64,000 nucleotides of DNA from an uncultured Pseudodesulfovibrio sp. (GTDB lineage: Bacteria; Desulfobacterota; Desulfovibrionia; Desulfovibrionales; Desulfovibrionaceae), in the NCBI RefSeq assembly GCF_963662885.1, contig NZ_OY760059.1:434001-498000 (forward strand). The letters are read 5' to 3'. Position 1 is the first letter of the stretch. Each line of letters starts with the position of its first letter. A program made the translations under genes and the position numbers. The notes under the pieces are model-generated. The model made no database searches. It was not told the DNA's origin and was given only the letters and a program-made list of their open reading frames with translations. Of the stretch, positions 21,224 to 29,698 are shown piece after piece.

Positions 21224-22306
21224 ATGTCTGAACAGAACAACATTCCCTGCGCCTGCGAGAGCGGCGCGCCCAAGACCGCCAAAGGTGAAGGCGGGGTCGG
21301 ACGCATCCTTATCCTGCAGGTCCTGGCCGTGGCCGCCTGGTATGTGCTCTACCTGCAACTGCTGCCCTTCTCCAATTGGTTCGCCTACGGGCTGCTCGGT
21401 CTGGACCCGGCCAGCCACCTGGGGTCGGCGGTGCAGTTCTTCGTCTACGACACGCCCAAGGTGCTCATGCTCCTGCTGCTGGTAGTCTACGGCGTGGGCA
21501 TCCTGCGCTCCTTCGTGACCGTCAACTGGACCCGCGCCTTCCTGGCCGGAAAGCGGGAGTCCGCAGGCAACGTGCTGGCCGCCCTGCTCGGCGTGGTCAC
21601 CCCGTTCTGCTCCTGCTCTGCCGTACCGCTGTTCATCGGGTTCATGACCGCAGGCATCCCCCTGGGCGTGACCTTCTCCTTCCTCATCGCCGCGCCCATG
21701 GTCAACGAGATCGCCCTTGTCCTGCTGTACGGGCTGCTCGGCTGGAAGGTCGCGGCCCTGTATTTCGCCACCGGCATCAGCATCGCCGTGGTCGCGGGCT
21801 GGGTCATGGGCCGCATGCGACTTGAACCGTACGTGGAAGACTGGGTGCGCGAAATCCGCGCGGGCGAAGCGGCGGACGAGCCGCACATGACCTGGAAGGA
21901 CCGCTTCTCGTACGCACTGGATTCCGTGCGCGACATCGTGGGCCGGGTCTGGAAGTTCGTGGTCCTGGGCATCGCCGTGGGCGCGGCCATCCACGGCTAC
22001 GTGCCCGAGGGCGAGCTGGCCGGAATCATGGGCAGCGAGGCGTGGTGGTCCGTGCCTCTGTCCGTGCTGCTGGGCATCCCCATGTACACCAACGCGGCGG
22101 GCGTCATTCCGGTGGTCGAGGCTTTGCTCGGCAAGGGCGCGGCGCTCGGCACCACCCTGGCGTTCATGATGTCCGTCATCGCCCTGTCCTTCCCGGAGAT
22201 GGTCATTCTGCGCAAGGTCCTCAAGCCCCGGCTGATCGCGGCCTTCATCCTGGTCGTAGGCTGCGGCATCCTCATCGTCGGCTATCTTTTCAACGCTATC
22301 ATCTAA
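21224..22306 (+). CDS. ArsP/DUF318-type permease
   Basis: This is a 360-residue permease with about eight membrane helices. The signature TPFCSCSAVPLFIGFMTAGIPLGV, followed by LIAAPMVNEIALVLLYG, and a second-half GIPMYTNAAGVIPVVEALL are diagnostic of the DUF318/ArsP family. The CSCS cysteines are the substrate-thiol site in ArsP, which exports trivalent organoarsenicals. The N-terminus also has a CACESG motif. The actual substrate here (arsenical, metal or sulfur compound) is inferred only from the ArsR neighbour. ATG at 21224 is used; an upstream TTG frame exists but overlaps the operator. Confidence 0.88.
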   Translation: MSEQNNIPCACESGAPKTAKGEGGVGRILILQVLAVAAWYVLYLQLLPFSNWFAYGLLGLDPASHLGSAVQFFVYDTPKVLMLLLLVVYGVGILRSFVTVNWTRAFLAGKRESAGNVLAALLGVVTPFCSCSAVPLFIGFMTAGIPLGVTFSFLIAAPMVNEIALVLLYGLLGWKVAALYFATGISIAVVAGWVMGRMRLEPYVEDWVREIRAGEAADEPHMTWKDRFSYALDSVRDIVGRVWKFVVLGIAVGAAIHGYVPEGELAGIMGSEAWWSVPLSVLLGIPMYTNAAGVIPVVEALLGKGAALGTTLAFMMSVIALSFPEMVILRKVLKPRLIAAFILVVGCGILIVGYLFNAII

Positions 22307-22327
22307 CTATAATCACAGGAGTTCATC

Positions 22328-22558
22328 ATGAAGATTCTGGTTATGGGACCCGGCTGTCCCAAGTGTGAACAGGCCGAAAAGACCGTGCGCGACGCCGTGG
22401 CCGAAGCGGGTATCGCGGCGGACATCGAAAAGGTCAAGGATTTCCAGGAAATCGCCAAATACGGCATCTTTTCCACCCCGGCGGTCGTCATCGATGGCGA
22501 GGTCAAGGTGGTCGGCAAGGCTCCGTCCAAGAAAGACGTGCTCGGCTGGCTGAAGTAG
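22328..22558 (+). CDS. small thioredoxin-like protein (MTH895/TM0996 family)
   Basis: This is a 76-residue redox protein, MKILVMGPGCPKCEQAEK with the CPKC active site at residues 10-13. It has the characteristic KVKDFQEIAKYGIFSTPAVVIDGEVKVVGK containing the cis-Pro loop STPAVV. Members occur with ArsP-like permeases and presumably reduce the permease or its substrate. It lies 21 bp after the permease in the same operon. Confidence 0.9.
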   Translation: MKILVMGPGCPKCEQAEKTVRDAVAEAGIAADIEKVKDFQEIAKYGIFSTPAVVIDGEVKVVGKAPSKKDVLGWLK

Positions 22559-22581
22559 CCGCATACAAGGAGGAAGACATT

Positions 22582-22956
22582 ATGTCCGATTGCGGTTGCT
22601 CTTGTCAGGCGGCTCCGAAATTCGTGTTCTCCTGTTCCGGCGCGGCGGACGTCGGCGAGGTGGCGGACCAGGCCGCGCGCGGCGTGTCGCGTGAGGGTAC
22701 GGCCAAGATGTTCTGCCTGGCCGGCATCGGTGGCCGGGTGTCCGGCATCGTCAAGTCCACCGAGGCGGCCCAAAAGGTGGTGGCCATCGACGGCTGTCCC
22801 CTGAACTGCGCGCGCAAGACCCTTGAGGAAGCGGGCTTCACCGGGTTCGACCACATCCAGCTCGACGACCTTGGTTTCAAGAAAGGCGAGTCCCCGGCCA
22901 CCCCGGAAAACATCCAGACCGTGATGCGGGCCGTGTCCGAAGCGTTCTCCAAATAA
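22582..22956 (+). CDS. DGC-domain putative zinc-binding protein
   Basis: This is a 124-residue cysteine-rich protein, MSDCGCSCQAAPKFVFSCSGAADVGEVADQAAR, then AIDGCPLNCARKTLEEAG. This is the DGC domain (AIDGC...C), thought to bind zinc or another metal through its cysteines. It is the last gene of the ArsR-permease-thioredoxin operon, followed by a terminator. It may hold or deliver a thiophilic metal or metalloid to the permease (inference). Confidence 0.85.
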   Translation: MSDCGCSCQAAPKFVFSCSGAADVGEVADQAARGVSREGTAKMFCLAGIGGRVSGIVKSTEAAQKVVAIDGCPLNCARKTLEEAGFTGFDHIQLDDLGFKKGESPATPENIQTVMRAVSEAFSK

Positions 22957-22974
22957 CCCGCCTTATAAGTGAAC

Positions 22975-23009
22975 AAAGCCCCCCCGCCGCACACGTGTGG
23001 GGGCTTTTT
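22975..23009 (+). terminator. terminator of ArsR operon
   Basis: AAAGCCCCC pairs with GGGGGCTTT around an ACACGTGT loop and is followed by TTC. It lies 19 bp after the DGC stop. Confidence 0.85.
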
Positions 23010-23040
23010 CGTGGTCAAAATCGTGCTCTGCTGGACGGGC

Positions 23041-23165
23041 TCATCCTCCCAAGAAAAAGTGGACTGTCCATCTGCCGGTCCTGACGTCGTAATCCCGCCA
23101 GCCGAAGCGGACAAAGCTCAGGTCCCGGTCGTGCAGGCCGCCCGCGAAGCCGACGAATCCGAAGG
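23041..23165 (-). pseudogene. displaced Rhs core fragment
   Basis: On the - strand the frame reads VGFAGGLHDRDLSFVRFGW, continues RDYDVRTGRWT, then diverges to VHFFLGG and stops. The 88 bp at 23066-23153 match 23906-23993 of the neighbouring Rhs gene with about five differences. The match ends just before the DPIG motif, where Rhs cores normally join their variable tails. It lies downstream of the Rhs gene and its coupled small gene, as expected for an old tail displaced by recombination. Confidence 0.75.
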
Positions 23166-23172
23166 ATTAAAG

Positions 23173-23205
23173 AAACGCCCTGTAAAAGTGAATTCCAGGG
23201 CGTTT
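23173..23205 (-). terminator. terminator of Rhs/small membrane protein pair
   Basis: On the - strand, AAACGCCCTG and CAGGGCGTTT form a stem followed by CTTTAA, 7 bp after the stop of the small gene. Confidence 0.75.
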
Positions 23206-23212
23206 CATATTG

Positions 23213-23416
23213 TCATTTCTGTTTATTCCGAGAAGGCGACCGAAGGAACCAGGCCAAGAAGGGGATCAACACACCTCCCCCCAGAATAATATATTCAACC
23301 CAAGAGTAAACGGGGAATCCTTTAAAATAGGAATAATCGGCCGTTATGCTCATCAAGCTTGAGACTATCATGGTGGCACTAAGCACAATCTCTGCCGATT
23401 TTATTCTCATAATCAT
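23213..23416 (-). CDS. small two-helix membrane protein, candidate Rhs immunity
   Basis: This is a 67-residue protein with two hydrophobic segments (IVLSATMIVSSLMSI and VEYIILGGGVLIPFLAWFL) and a basic C-terminus (RSPSRNKQK). Its ATG overlaps the Rhs TAA stop as TAATG, with AAGAG upstream, so the two are translationally coupled. Base composition is lower in GC than the neighbours, which suggests acquisition. A small gene directly after an Rhs tail usually encodes the matching immunity protein. That role is inferred from position only. Confidence 0.65.
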   Translation of the reverse strand: MIMRIKSAEIVLSATMIVSSLMSITADYSYFKGFPVYSWVEYIILGGGVLIPFLAWFLRSPSRNKQK

Positions 23417-24714
23417 TATCTCTTTTTTGGGATATCTTTCGCTTTCCCAAGCATTCCCCCGACATAACCTGACCAAGAAGGTGGCGGAGGACCCTCATCA
23501 AAGTACCCATTCGCAAAATCGACAGCCGCTTGTGATCCCGCCGCCAATTTGTCCGGATGCTGCATCGCTGCTGCCGCAGTCGCAGGAGCCGCCTTTGCCG
23601 CACCTGCCGCGCCGACAATTCCGGAATTGATCCCGATTACCTTGCCCATGGCATCATGGACGCCCTCGGTGGCCGTGGGTTTGTCCTGGCCGTAATCCTT
23701 GTCGGTCTTCTTGCCGAACCAATCCGCAGCCTTGGCCGCAAGGTACGATCCGGTGGCACCAATGGCGGTCGCGCCCGCCATGCCTGTCGCGAAGGGCAGG
23801 AGAAACGCCAGCAGCCCCGTCGGATCGTTGGCGTTCACCGGGTCATCCAGACAATACCCGTACCAATCCGGATCGCCGCCCTGCTCCCCAATCGGATCTG
23901 GCGCGGTCCACCTGCCGGTCCTGACGTCGTAGTCGCGCCAGCCGAAGCGGACGAAGCCCAGGTCCCGGTCGTGCAGGCCGCCCGCGAAGCCGATGGGCAG
24001 GCGCAGGTCCGGGTTGGTGTCCTCGATGATGCCGCCGAACGGGTCGTACAGCACTTCCTTTATCACGTTGTCGTCTACGTCGACAACCACGCGCAGGGAG
24101 CCGACCTGGTCGTAGAACAGCCCGGCCACGGTGCCGTCGTCGCGGCGCATGGCGAAGGGCGTGCGCTCCCCGTCGCGGTAGGCGAATTCGTATTGATACC
24201 GCCCGTCATAAAACGCGGCCGGGCGCACGAAGTCGAGCCACTAATAGGCCTCGACGAGTTGGCCGTTCCGGTACTTGGCCACGCGCTGCCCGTCCTCGTT
24301 GTGGGCAAAGGTGAAGGCCTTGTCGCGGTCCTCTTCCTCGGCCTTGAGCAACCGATAGTCCGGGCTGTACTCGTACAGGGTGTACACGCCCTTGTCCGAC
24401 CAGATGGACCGGAACCCGCGCTCGTCGTGCGAATACTGCCCGCCTCCGGCGCGCATCAGCCGGTTGTCCCGGGTGTATTGGTAATCGCGGTAATTGGCCC
24501 CGGCTGTGACGGGCAGGTAATCCCGCACCCGGCGGCCTTCGCGGTCGTACCAGCATTGGCAGATCAGCCGCCCGTCCAGCTTGGCCTCGGCCAGCCGCCC
24601 GCCGCCGTCATAGGCATAGGTCCAGGTGGACTTGCGCCCCCTGACCGTCTCGGTTTTCTCCACAATGCGCCCGTCCGGGCCGCGCCCCACGTCACAGGTA
24701 TATGGTGCTGCCAT
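23416..24714 (-). pseudogene. small Rhs-repeat protein gene interrupted by an amber stop
   Basis: ATG at 24714 (GGAGG upstream) opens a 432-codon frame with YD-type repeats (WTYAYDGGGRLAEAKLDG, FTFAHNEDGQRVAKY). The Rhs core end follows (LFYDQVGSLRVVVDVDDNVI, KEVLYDPFGGII, RFGWRDYDVRTGRWTAPDPIG, NANDPTGL), then a variable tail of about 125 residues with Ala/Gly-rich hydrophobic stretches. Codon 158 is TAG (24241-24243), between LVEAY and WLDFVRPAAFYDGR. Reading frame and homology continue unchanged on both sides, so one substitution explains it. There is no N-terminal secretion domain. If unsuppressed, the product is truncated at 157 residues. Confidence 0.8.
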
Positions 24715-25087
24715 GGCAACCTCCAGGTTTCGCCCCCGAGGCCCGTCCCCGGGAATCCCAACCAGCATACCCCCGGTTTTGGCCAACACCCTGTTTTGTC
24801 CGAGAATGACGCCCAAAAGCACCCGATAAGCATAAAAAAGCAACTTGACAGGGGGAGGAAGAATGCCTCCGGGCCTACAGCCGTTGGCGAGTCTTCGAGC
24901 CCTACGGATAAGGACGGCAGCGATCGGCCAGAGGGGAAACTTTCGAGAAAGTTTCCCCTCTGGACTCCCCTTCAAAGCTTTTTGTGTGCCTTCGGCAAGG
25001 GCGTGCAAACGCGCGGATTCTTCTTATTCCCTGGAGCGATTCGGGTGCGCAGCACCCGACAGCGGCTCTCTCACCGCGCTATGGATA
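24715..25087 (+). repeat. intergenic hairpin element, copy 6, and flanks
   Basis: The space upstream of the Rhs gene holds a perfect 36-bp palindrome at 24928-24963 (arm CCAGAGGGGAAACTTTC), followed by CCTTCAAAGCTTTTTGTGTGCC to 25000. This is the family's hairpin plus tail. A partial CCTCCGGGCC left end lies at 24866. I see no gene in 24715-25284. Confidence 0.65.
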
Positions 25088-25208
25088 GGCTTGGGAGAGT
25101 GGGTCAGCTGTGCATTTTTCGAGGGTCCGCCTGACCGCAGCGTACCCCCTGTACGTGAGGATCAGGCGGGCCCTCGGAAAATGTGCAGATGGCCCGCTAT
25201 CCCAAGCC
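25088..25208 (+). ncRNA. 121-nt long imperfect hairpin, possible structured RNA
   Basis: GGCTTGGGA at 25088 pairs with TCCCAAGCC ending at 25208, and pairing continues almost unbroken to a loop at about 25146-25150. Most positions that deviate from Watson-Crick pairing become G-U wobbles if the + strand is transcribed (U left/G right, or G left/U right). On the other strand they would be A-C mismatches. The true mismatches are a few G-A positions and a short internal loop near the tip. That asymmetry points to a folded + strand RNA. No family recognised and no promoter confidently seen. Confidence 0.5.
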
Positions 25209-25225
25209 GACCCCCTGCGCGCAAG

Positions 25226-25272
25226 AACACAAAAAAAGACCCGCTGCACCGGCAGCGGGCCTTTTTTGTGTT
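25226..25272. terminator. bidirectional terminator after glnA
   Basis: AACACAAAAAAAG and CTTTTTTGTGTT flank a CCCGCTGC/GCAGCGGG stem. U-tracts are present on both strands, so it ends glnA on the - strand and could end the hairpin RNA on the + strand. Confidence 0.9.
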
Positions 25273-25284
25273 GCTTGCGAGCCC

Positions 25285-26628
25285 CTAAAGTATCGGCAGA
25301 TACTTGTCCAACTCATATTCAGTGACCTGGGTACGGTACTCGTCCCATTCGGCCAGCTTGTTGTCGACCAGGGCGGTGTGCAGGTGCTCGCCCAGGACTT
25401 CCTTCATGAAGGTGGACTTCTGCAGGTTCATGGCCGCCTCGTACAGGGAGCCGGGCAGGGCCTTGATCCGGTTGCGCTTGAGCTGGCGGTCGTTCATGGC
25501 GAAGATGTCCTCTTCAACCGGGTCGGCCAGGGTGTAGTTCTCCTCGATGCCCTTGAGACCGGCGGCCAGCTGGACCGCAAAGGCCAGATACGGGTTGGCG
25601 GCCGGATCCGGGCAGCGCAGTTCCATGCGGGTGGCGTTCTCCTTGCCGGGCTTGTACATGGGTACGCGCACCAGGGCCGAACGGTTGCGCCGCGCCCAGG
25701 CGATGTACACCGGGGCCTCGTAGCCGGGCACCAGCCGCTTGTAGGAGTTGACCCACTGGTTGGTCACGCAGACGAATTCCGGAGCGTGCTTCAGGATGCC
25801 CGCGATGTAGGCCTTGCCCTCGGCGGACAGGTGGTACTCGTCGTTGGCGTCGTAGAAGACGTTGCGACCGTTCTTGAACAGGGACTGGTGGACATGCATG
25901 CCCGAGCCGTTTTCGCCGAAAATGGGCTTGGGCATGAACGTGCCGTAGCAGCCGAACTTGCGGGCGGTCTCCTTGACCACCACGCGGTAGGTCATGGCCG
26001 TATCGGCCATCTTCATGCCTTCCTGGTAGCGCAGGTCGATCTCGTGCTGGGACGGGGCGACCTCGTGGTGGGAGTACTCCACCTGAATGCCCATGGCGCC
26101 CAGGGCGAAGATGATGTCGCGGCGGATGTTGTTGCCCAGGTCCAGCGGCGGGGCGTCGAAATAGCCGCCCGCGTCCAGGGTCTCGGTGTCCTGGTCGTCG
26201 GCGAACAGGAAAAATTCAAGCTCGGGGCCGACATAGAAGGTGTAGCCCTTCTCGGCGGCCTGAGCCATGACCTTCTTGAGCACAAAACGGGAATCTGCCT
26301 CGAACGGGGAGCCGTCGGGATTGACCACGTCGCAGAACATGCGGGCCACGGGCTTTTCCGAAGGCCGCCAGGAGCAGATCTGGAAGGTGGTCGGATCGGG
26401 CATGGCGACCATGTCGGATTCGTCGATTCGGCAGAAGCCGAGGATGGACGAGCCGTCGAAGCCCATGCCCTCTTCAAAGGAGGCCTCGAGCTCGCTCGGG
26501 GTGATCTGGAAGCTCTTCAGGGTGCCGAGGATGTCCACGAACCAGTACTGGATGAAGCTGACGTTGTAGTCTTTGACCGCCTTCATCACGTCGTCTGCGT
26601 TTTTGCAATTGAAAACAGGAATACTCAT
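25285..26628 (-). CDS. glnA: glutamine synthetase type I (GSI-alpha-like)
   Basis: This is a 447-residue enzyme making glutamine from glutamate, ammonia and ATP. It has the beta-grasp motif GTLKSFQITPSEL, EGMGFDGSSI, metal ligands in YVGPELEFFLF, the ATP signature KPIFGENGSGMHVHQSL, and NRSALVRVP. At the usual adenylylation loop it reads DIFAMNDRQL without tyrosine, so it resembles GSI-alpha enzymes that are not adenylylated. ATG at 26628 has GGAGG upstream; the longer frame adds ten residues without a ribosome site. Monocistronic. Confidence 0.96.
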   Translation of the reverse strand: MSIPVFNCKNADDVMKAVKDYNVSFIQYWFVDILGTLKSFQITPSELEASFEEGMGFDGSSILGFCRIDESDMVAMPDPTTFQICSWRPSEKPVARMFCDVVNPDGSPFEADSRFVLKKVMAQAAEKGYTFYVGPELEFFLFADDQDTETLDAGGYFDAPPLDLGNNIRRDIIFALGAMGIQVEYSHHEVAPSQHEIDLRYQEGMKMADTAMTYRVVVKETARKFGCYGTFMPKPIFGENGSGMHVHQSLFKNGRNVFYDANDEYHLSAEGKAYIAGILKHAPEFVCVTNQWVNSYKRLVPGYEAPVYIAWARRNRSALVRVPMYKPGKENATRMELRCPDPAANPYLAFAVQLAAGLKGIEENYTLADPVEEDIFAMNDRQLKRNRIKALPGSLYEAAMNLQKSTFMKEVLGEHLHTALVDNKLAEWDEYRTQVTEYELDKYLPIL

Positions 26629-26871
26629 TAGACTCCTCCGGTTATGAAGTTGGAGCAACGGGCCGTCCGCCGGGGCGCGGCCTGGGGCCGAAACGGCCGT
26701 GCCGATGCTTTGCGAATTGGTATGTCTAGACGTTTACCCGTTTTTTGGGGCCGCTATCAACAGAAATGTCCCCAAATTTGTTACGGACACGGCAAAAGAC
26801 GCAATTTCGACACGAAAAAGGAAGCGTAAGTGATGCAGGCCTCGCGCAGGGGTGATTGAAGGGGTGAAACC

Positions 26872-27744
26872 CTAGCGGCCGGGATTTGGACCGTACACGA
26901 GGCTACCCTGCTCCGGGCGAACCTTGATCCAGTCCTTGAGCCCGTACTTGATAAGCAGATGATTGAGTTGGCCCGTGTTGCGCAGGGTGTGCACACCCTG
27001 GTCCAGAATATCCGCCAGCAGCCGGGACCGGGGCGTGTTGGCCGGGGTCAGGCCGAAGTACAAATCCCTGGCGTCTTCATGGCTGCATCCGGCCTGGACC
27101 ATCCGGTACTGCAGATCCGCCTTCTGGGCGTAATAGCCGATCACCGCCCGGCTGCCCGGAATGACCTGGACCCGGCCTTCGTCGAGCATGGCCAGAAGGC
27201 GCTCGGTGGCGTCCTCGCCGTGCAGGGCATGGAAGCGTTCGGGATGGAGTTTGACGTCGTCCATGAACCACTGGGGGTAATCGTGCCCCTGGATGTACCC
27301 GGTGACCACGCCCTCAAGAGACTCCCGTCCGTTGAAACGCCAGCGAAAATCCTTGGAGAAGAAACACAGGTCGCTTTGCCCCAGCGAGGTTTTGGGGAAG
27401 ATGAAATCAGGCACTTCGTCCAGGGTCACGCCGATGAGAATGTCGGCCTGCCCGGATCGGACGTCGCTTACCGCCCGTTTGCGAGGCAGTCTCTGGTAGT
27501 CCACCGCAAACCCGCGCCGCTCGAACACGGCGCGCAGAATCTCCACGGCATACCCCTCGTGGGTCGACCCCGGTACGCCGCTGTATGGCATCCAGGTATC
27601 CGAGACCACGACCACGCGTTCCTGGGCCGAAGCCGGACCCGATACGACCAGGGCCAGCAGGCACAGGACAAGACACAGGGCCAGGCGCCTGGCGCCGGCC
27701 CCAAGCAGGGAAAACGGGACGGTTTCTGTCTCCACTATCGGCAT
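26872..27744 (-). CDS. periplasmic solute-binding protein (SBP_bac_3)
   Basis: This is a 290-residue exported protein with hydrophobic segment RRLALCLVLCLLALVVSGPASAQ, cleavage after ASA. The mature part has the family-3 fold: VVVVSDTWMPYSGVPGSTHEGYAVEILRAVFERRGFAVDYQRLPRKRAVSDVRSGQADILIGV. No permease or ATPase is adjacent, so the orphan may bind a small solute for sensing. ATG at 27744 lacks a good ribosome site; the start is uncertain. The gene lies 37 bp downstream of a Usp gene on the same strand. Confidence 0.75.
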   Translation of the reverse strand: MPIVETETVPFSLLGAGARRLALCLVLCLLALVVSGPASAQERVVVVSDTWMPYSGVPGSTHEGYAVEILRAVFERRGFAVDYQRLPRKRAVSDVRSGQADILIGVTLDEVPDFIFPKTSLGQSDLCFFSKDFRWRFNGRESLEGVVTGYIQGHDYPQWFMDDVKLHPERFHALHGEDATERLLAMLDEGRVQVIPGSRAVIGYYAQKADLQYRMVQAGCSHEDARDLYFGLTPANTPRSRLLADILDQGVHTLRNTGQLNHLLIKYGLKDWIKVRPEQGSLVYGPNPGR

Positions 27745-27781
27745 CGATACGTTGCAAGCGAGGCAAGAGCCCCTGTGGGCG

Positions 27782-28201
27782 CTACTTGACCACCATGACG
27801 GGCTTGGTCGTGGTCTGGAGGACCTTGTGGGTGACCGAGCCGAGGAACAGCCCTTCAAGGTCGGACTTGCCCTTGGAGCCCATGACGATGACGTCGCACT
27901 TCTCGTTGTCGGCCACGTTGCTGATAACCTCGGCCACGTCGCCGCCGACAACCAGCTCCAGGAAATCCACATTGGCATTGCCGAGCTTGGCCCGGTAATG
28001 GGCCATGATCTCTTCCGCGCCCTTGTTCAGGTACTCGAGCAGTTCATTGGCATTGGGCTGGCCCAGCCCGGTGGGTACGGTCCTGCGCACTGTCAGCAGG
28101 ATTACTGACGCTTCGCTTCCGGCCATATCAATGGCCATATCGGCTGCGGCGTCTGACAGTCGGGACCCGTCAACGGGGAGAAGAATTCGGGAGATATTCA
28201 T
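27782..28201 (-). CDS. universal stress protein (single UspA domain)
   Basis: This is a 139-residue protein, MNISRILLPVDGSRLSDAAADMA at the start and VIVMGSKGKSDLEGLFLGSVTHKVLQ at the end. The latter is the GxxG(9)GS/T nucleotide-binding loop of ATP-binding Usp proteins. The start has AAAGGAG upstream. It is expressed from a recognisable sigma70 promoter at 28261-28290. Its role is presumably stress survival; the ligand is unproven. Confidence 0.92.
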   Translation of the reverse strand: MNISRILLPVDGSRLSDAAADMAIDMAGSEASVILLTVRRTVPTGLGQPNANELLEYLNKGAEEIMAHYRAKLGNANVDFLELVVGGDVAEVISNVADNEKCDVIVMGSKGKSDLEGLFLGSVTHKVLQTTTKPVMVVK

Positions 28202-28260
28202 GAGTCCGCTCCTTTGTGTTTCACTGTCAAATCACGCCCTTCGAACTCGGACGCAATCAA

Positions 28261-28290
28261 ACTATACACCATGGAGCGAGTTGCTGCCAA
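28261..28290 (-). promoter_or_regulatory. sigma70 promoter of usp gene
   Basis: On the - strand TTGGCA and TATAGT are 18 bp apart, about 60 bp before the usp start. Confidence 0.65.
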
Positions 28291-28303
28291 CCCGATTATT
28301 TTA

Positions 28304-28906
28304 TCACTCGGTCGTAATCATTCCCAAGAAGGCGAGAATAGCCCGGTCGCGTTCCCCGGAATCCGCCTGATCCACGACCCCGGTTCGGGCCTCGGGAGCG
28401 ACCACACCCAGTTCGCGAAAAAAGGACTTTGCCTGTTCCGAGCGGAAGCAGATGCCGTCGCAGGACTTGAACCCGGCCCGGAACATGGGCCGGGCCAACC
28501 GGGCGAGCAACCGCCCCGTGAGTCCGCTTCCTTCAAAGGCGAAACCCGGGCCGTCCACCAGGGCGAAGACCGACTTCCTCTCACCCACCCAGGCCATGCG
28601 CGCGGCCAGAGAACCATAGACCACCGGTTTGGAGGTCATGGACAGGACCAGATCCGGCCGGATGCGGTACAGAACCTGTTTCAGATGGAGCAAGGTGCCG
28701 ATATCCCCTACCGGGGTCAGCCCCCTCGGAGCGAGCGGGTACATGGCGTATTCGACGCCAAGCGATTCGAACTCGGACGCCGTGTCCAGCCCGCTGCCCG
28801 GTGCCAGCGCGTTGACCGCGTGGTCCATGGACGCCATGGATGCCAGGAGGGAGCCGTATTCGGTCAGCATGGCTTGGGCGTTTTCGTGGATGACGGCGAT
28901 CTTCAT
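28304..28906 (-). CDS. truncated GT4-type glycosyltransferase (N-terminal domain only)
   Basis: This is a 200-residue protein. KIAVIHENAQAM..., APRGLTPVGDIGTLLHLKQVLYRIRPDLVLSMTSKPVVYGSLAARMA and DGPGFAFEGSG are the N-terminal half of GT4 (WbpX/PglA-like) glycosyltransferases. The C-terminal nucleotide-sugar domain is absent: the frame ends after RSEQAKSFFRELG plus about 30 unrelated residues, and only 100 bp separate it from the next gene. It is probably a decayed or non-catalytic derivative. It follows gspN with a 42-bp gap. Confidence 0.65.
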   Translation of the reverse strand: MKIAVIHENAQAMLTEYGSLLASMASMDHAVNALAPGSGLDTASEFESLGVEYAMYPLAPRGLTPVGDIGTLLHLKQVLYRIRPDLVLSMTSKPVVYGSLAARMAWVGERKSVFALVDGPGFAFEGSGLTGRLLARLARPMFRAGFKSCDGICFRSEQAKSFFRELGVVAPEARTGVVDQADSGERDRAILAFLGMITTE

Positions 28907-28948
28907 GGCGTTGCTCCGAAGGACGGCTTGCGGGTTGAAATATGCGGC

Positions 28949-29695
28949 CTACCAGACGGCGTCGGCCAGGGTGCCGTGCATCTCGTAGGGGAACGTGTCC
29001 CGCCCCACGGTCATGTCGCCCTTGAGGTCGAACCGGGTGCGAAAGAGGTTGTCCGGGTCGATGACCGCCGTGCCCGTGGACTTGTAGGTCAGCGGCAGCC
29101 GCATGGAGAAGTCACGCACGGCCAGGTCGCGGTTCTCTATCTCGGCGGTGAAAGCCAGATCTTCGACCACCTTGTCGCCCGGCAGGACGAGCTGGGCCGA
29201 GCGTACATCCACCCAGCCGTTTTTCGGCAGCCGGGCCCCGTCGGGCAGGAACAGGCTGCCCGAGGCATGGAGTACGCCCTTGAGGTCGCTGTTGCCGAGC
29301 AGGTAGGTCAGATCCATGTCGCCTTCGAAGTCGAAGACCCCGTTGGAAAACAGTTCCAGATGGCACTGCGGACCGCCCGTGTCCAACCGGACCGTGGCCA
29401 GGGGCGAGAAGCCCATGGTCACGTAGGCGTGTTCGAAGCGCAGCCGGCCCGGGGTCTGGGCCACGGAAATATTGAAGTCGCGCACCCGAAAGCCCAGCGG
29501 CCCGTCATGATCGATGCCCGACCAGCTCAATCCCACCGACGGCAGGCTCTCGTCCAGCCGGGTCAAGGCCGACGCCCAGATCTTGTCCCAGGGCATGAAC
29601 AGGACCACGCCGATGGCCAGACCGAGAAACATCAGCACCAACCGGGCCAGAATCCGGCCGGGCAATGAGGAGATTTTTCTGTGGTGCGCGCTCAC
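28949..29695 (-). CDS. gspN: type II secretion protein GspN
   Basis: This is a 248-residue protein with one N-terminal membrane helix (LARLVLMFLGLAIGVVLFMPW) and the GspN domain, including WASALTRLDESLPSVGLSWSG and repeated beta-rich lipid-transport-like strands. It starts 3 bp after the gspM-like stop. The LMN genes stand without the rest of the secretion operon in the window. Confidence 0.75.
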   Translation of the reverse strand: MSAHHRKISSLPGRILARLVLMFLGLAIGVVLFMPWDKIWASALTRLDESLPSVGLSWSGIDHDGPLGFRVRDFNISVAQTPGRLRFEHAYVTMGFSPLATVRLDTGGPQCHLELFSNGVFDFEGDMDLTYLLGNSDLKGVLHASGSLFLPDGARLPKNGWVDVRSAQLVLPGDKVVEDLAFTAEIENRDLAVRDFSMRLPLTYKSTGTAVIDPDNLFRTRFDLKGDMTVGRDTFPYEMHGTLADAVW

Positions 29696-29698
29696 GGG

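Noticed and set aside
24241..24243. TAG in the Rhs gene read as pyrrolysine or programmed readthrough
   Set aside because: There is no recoding signal and no other in-frame amber in window genes. A single substitution is the simpler explanation.
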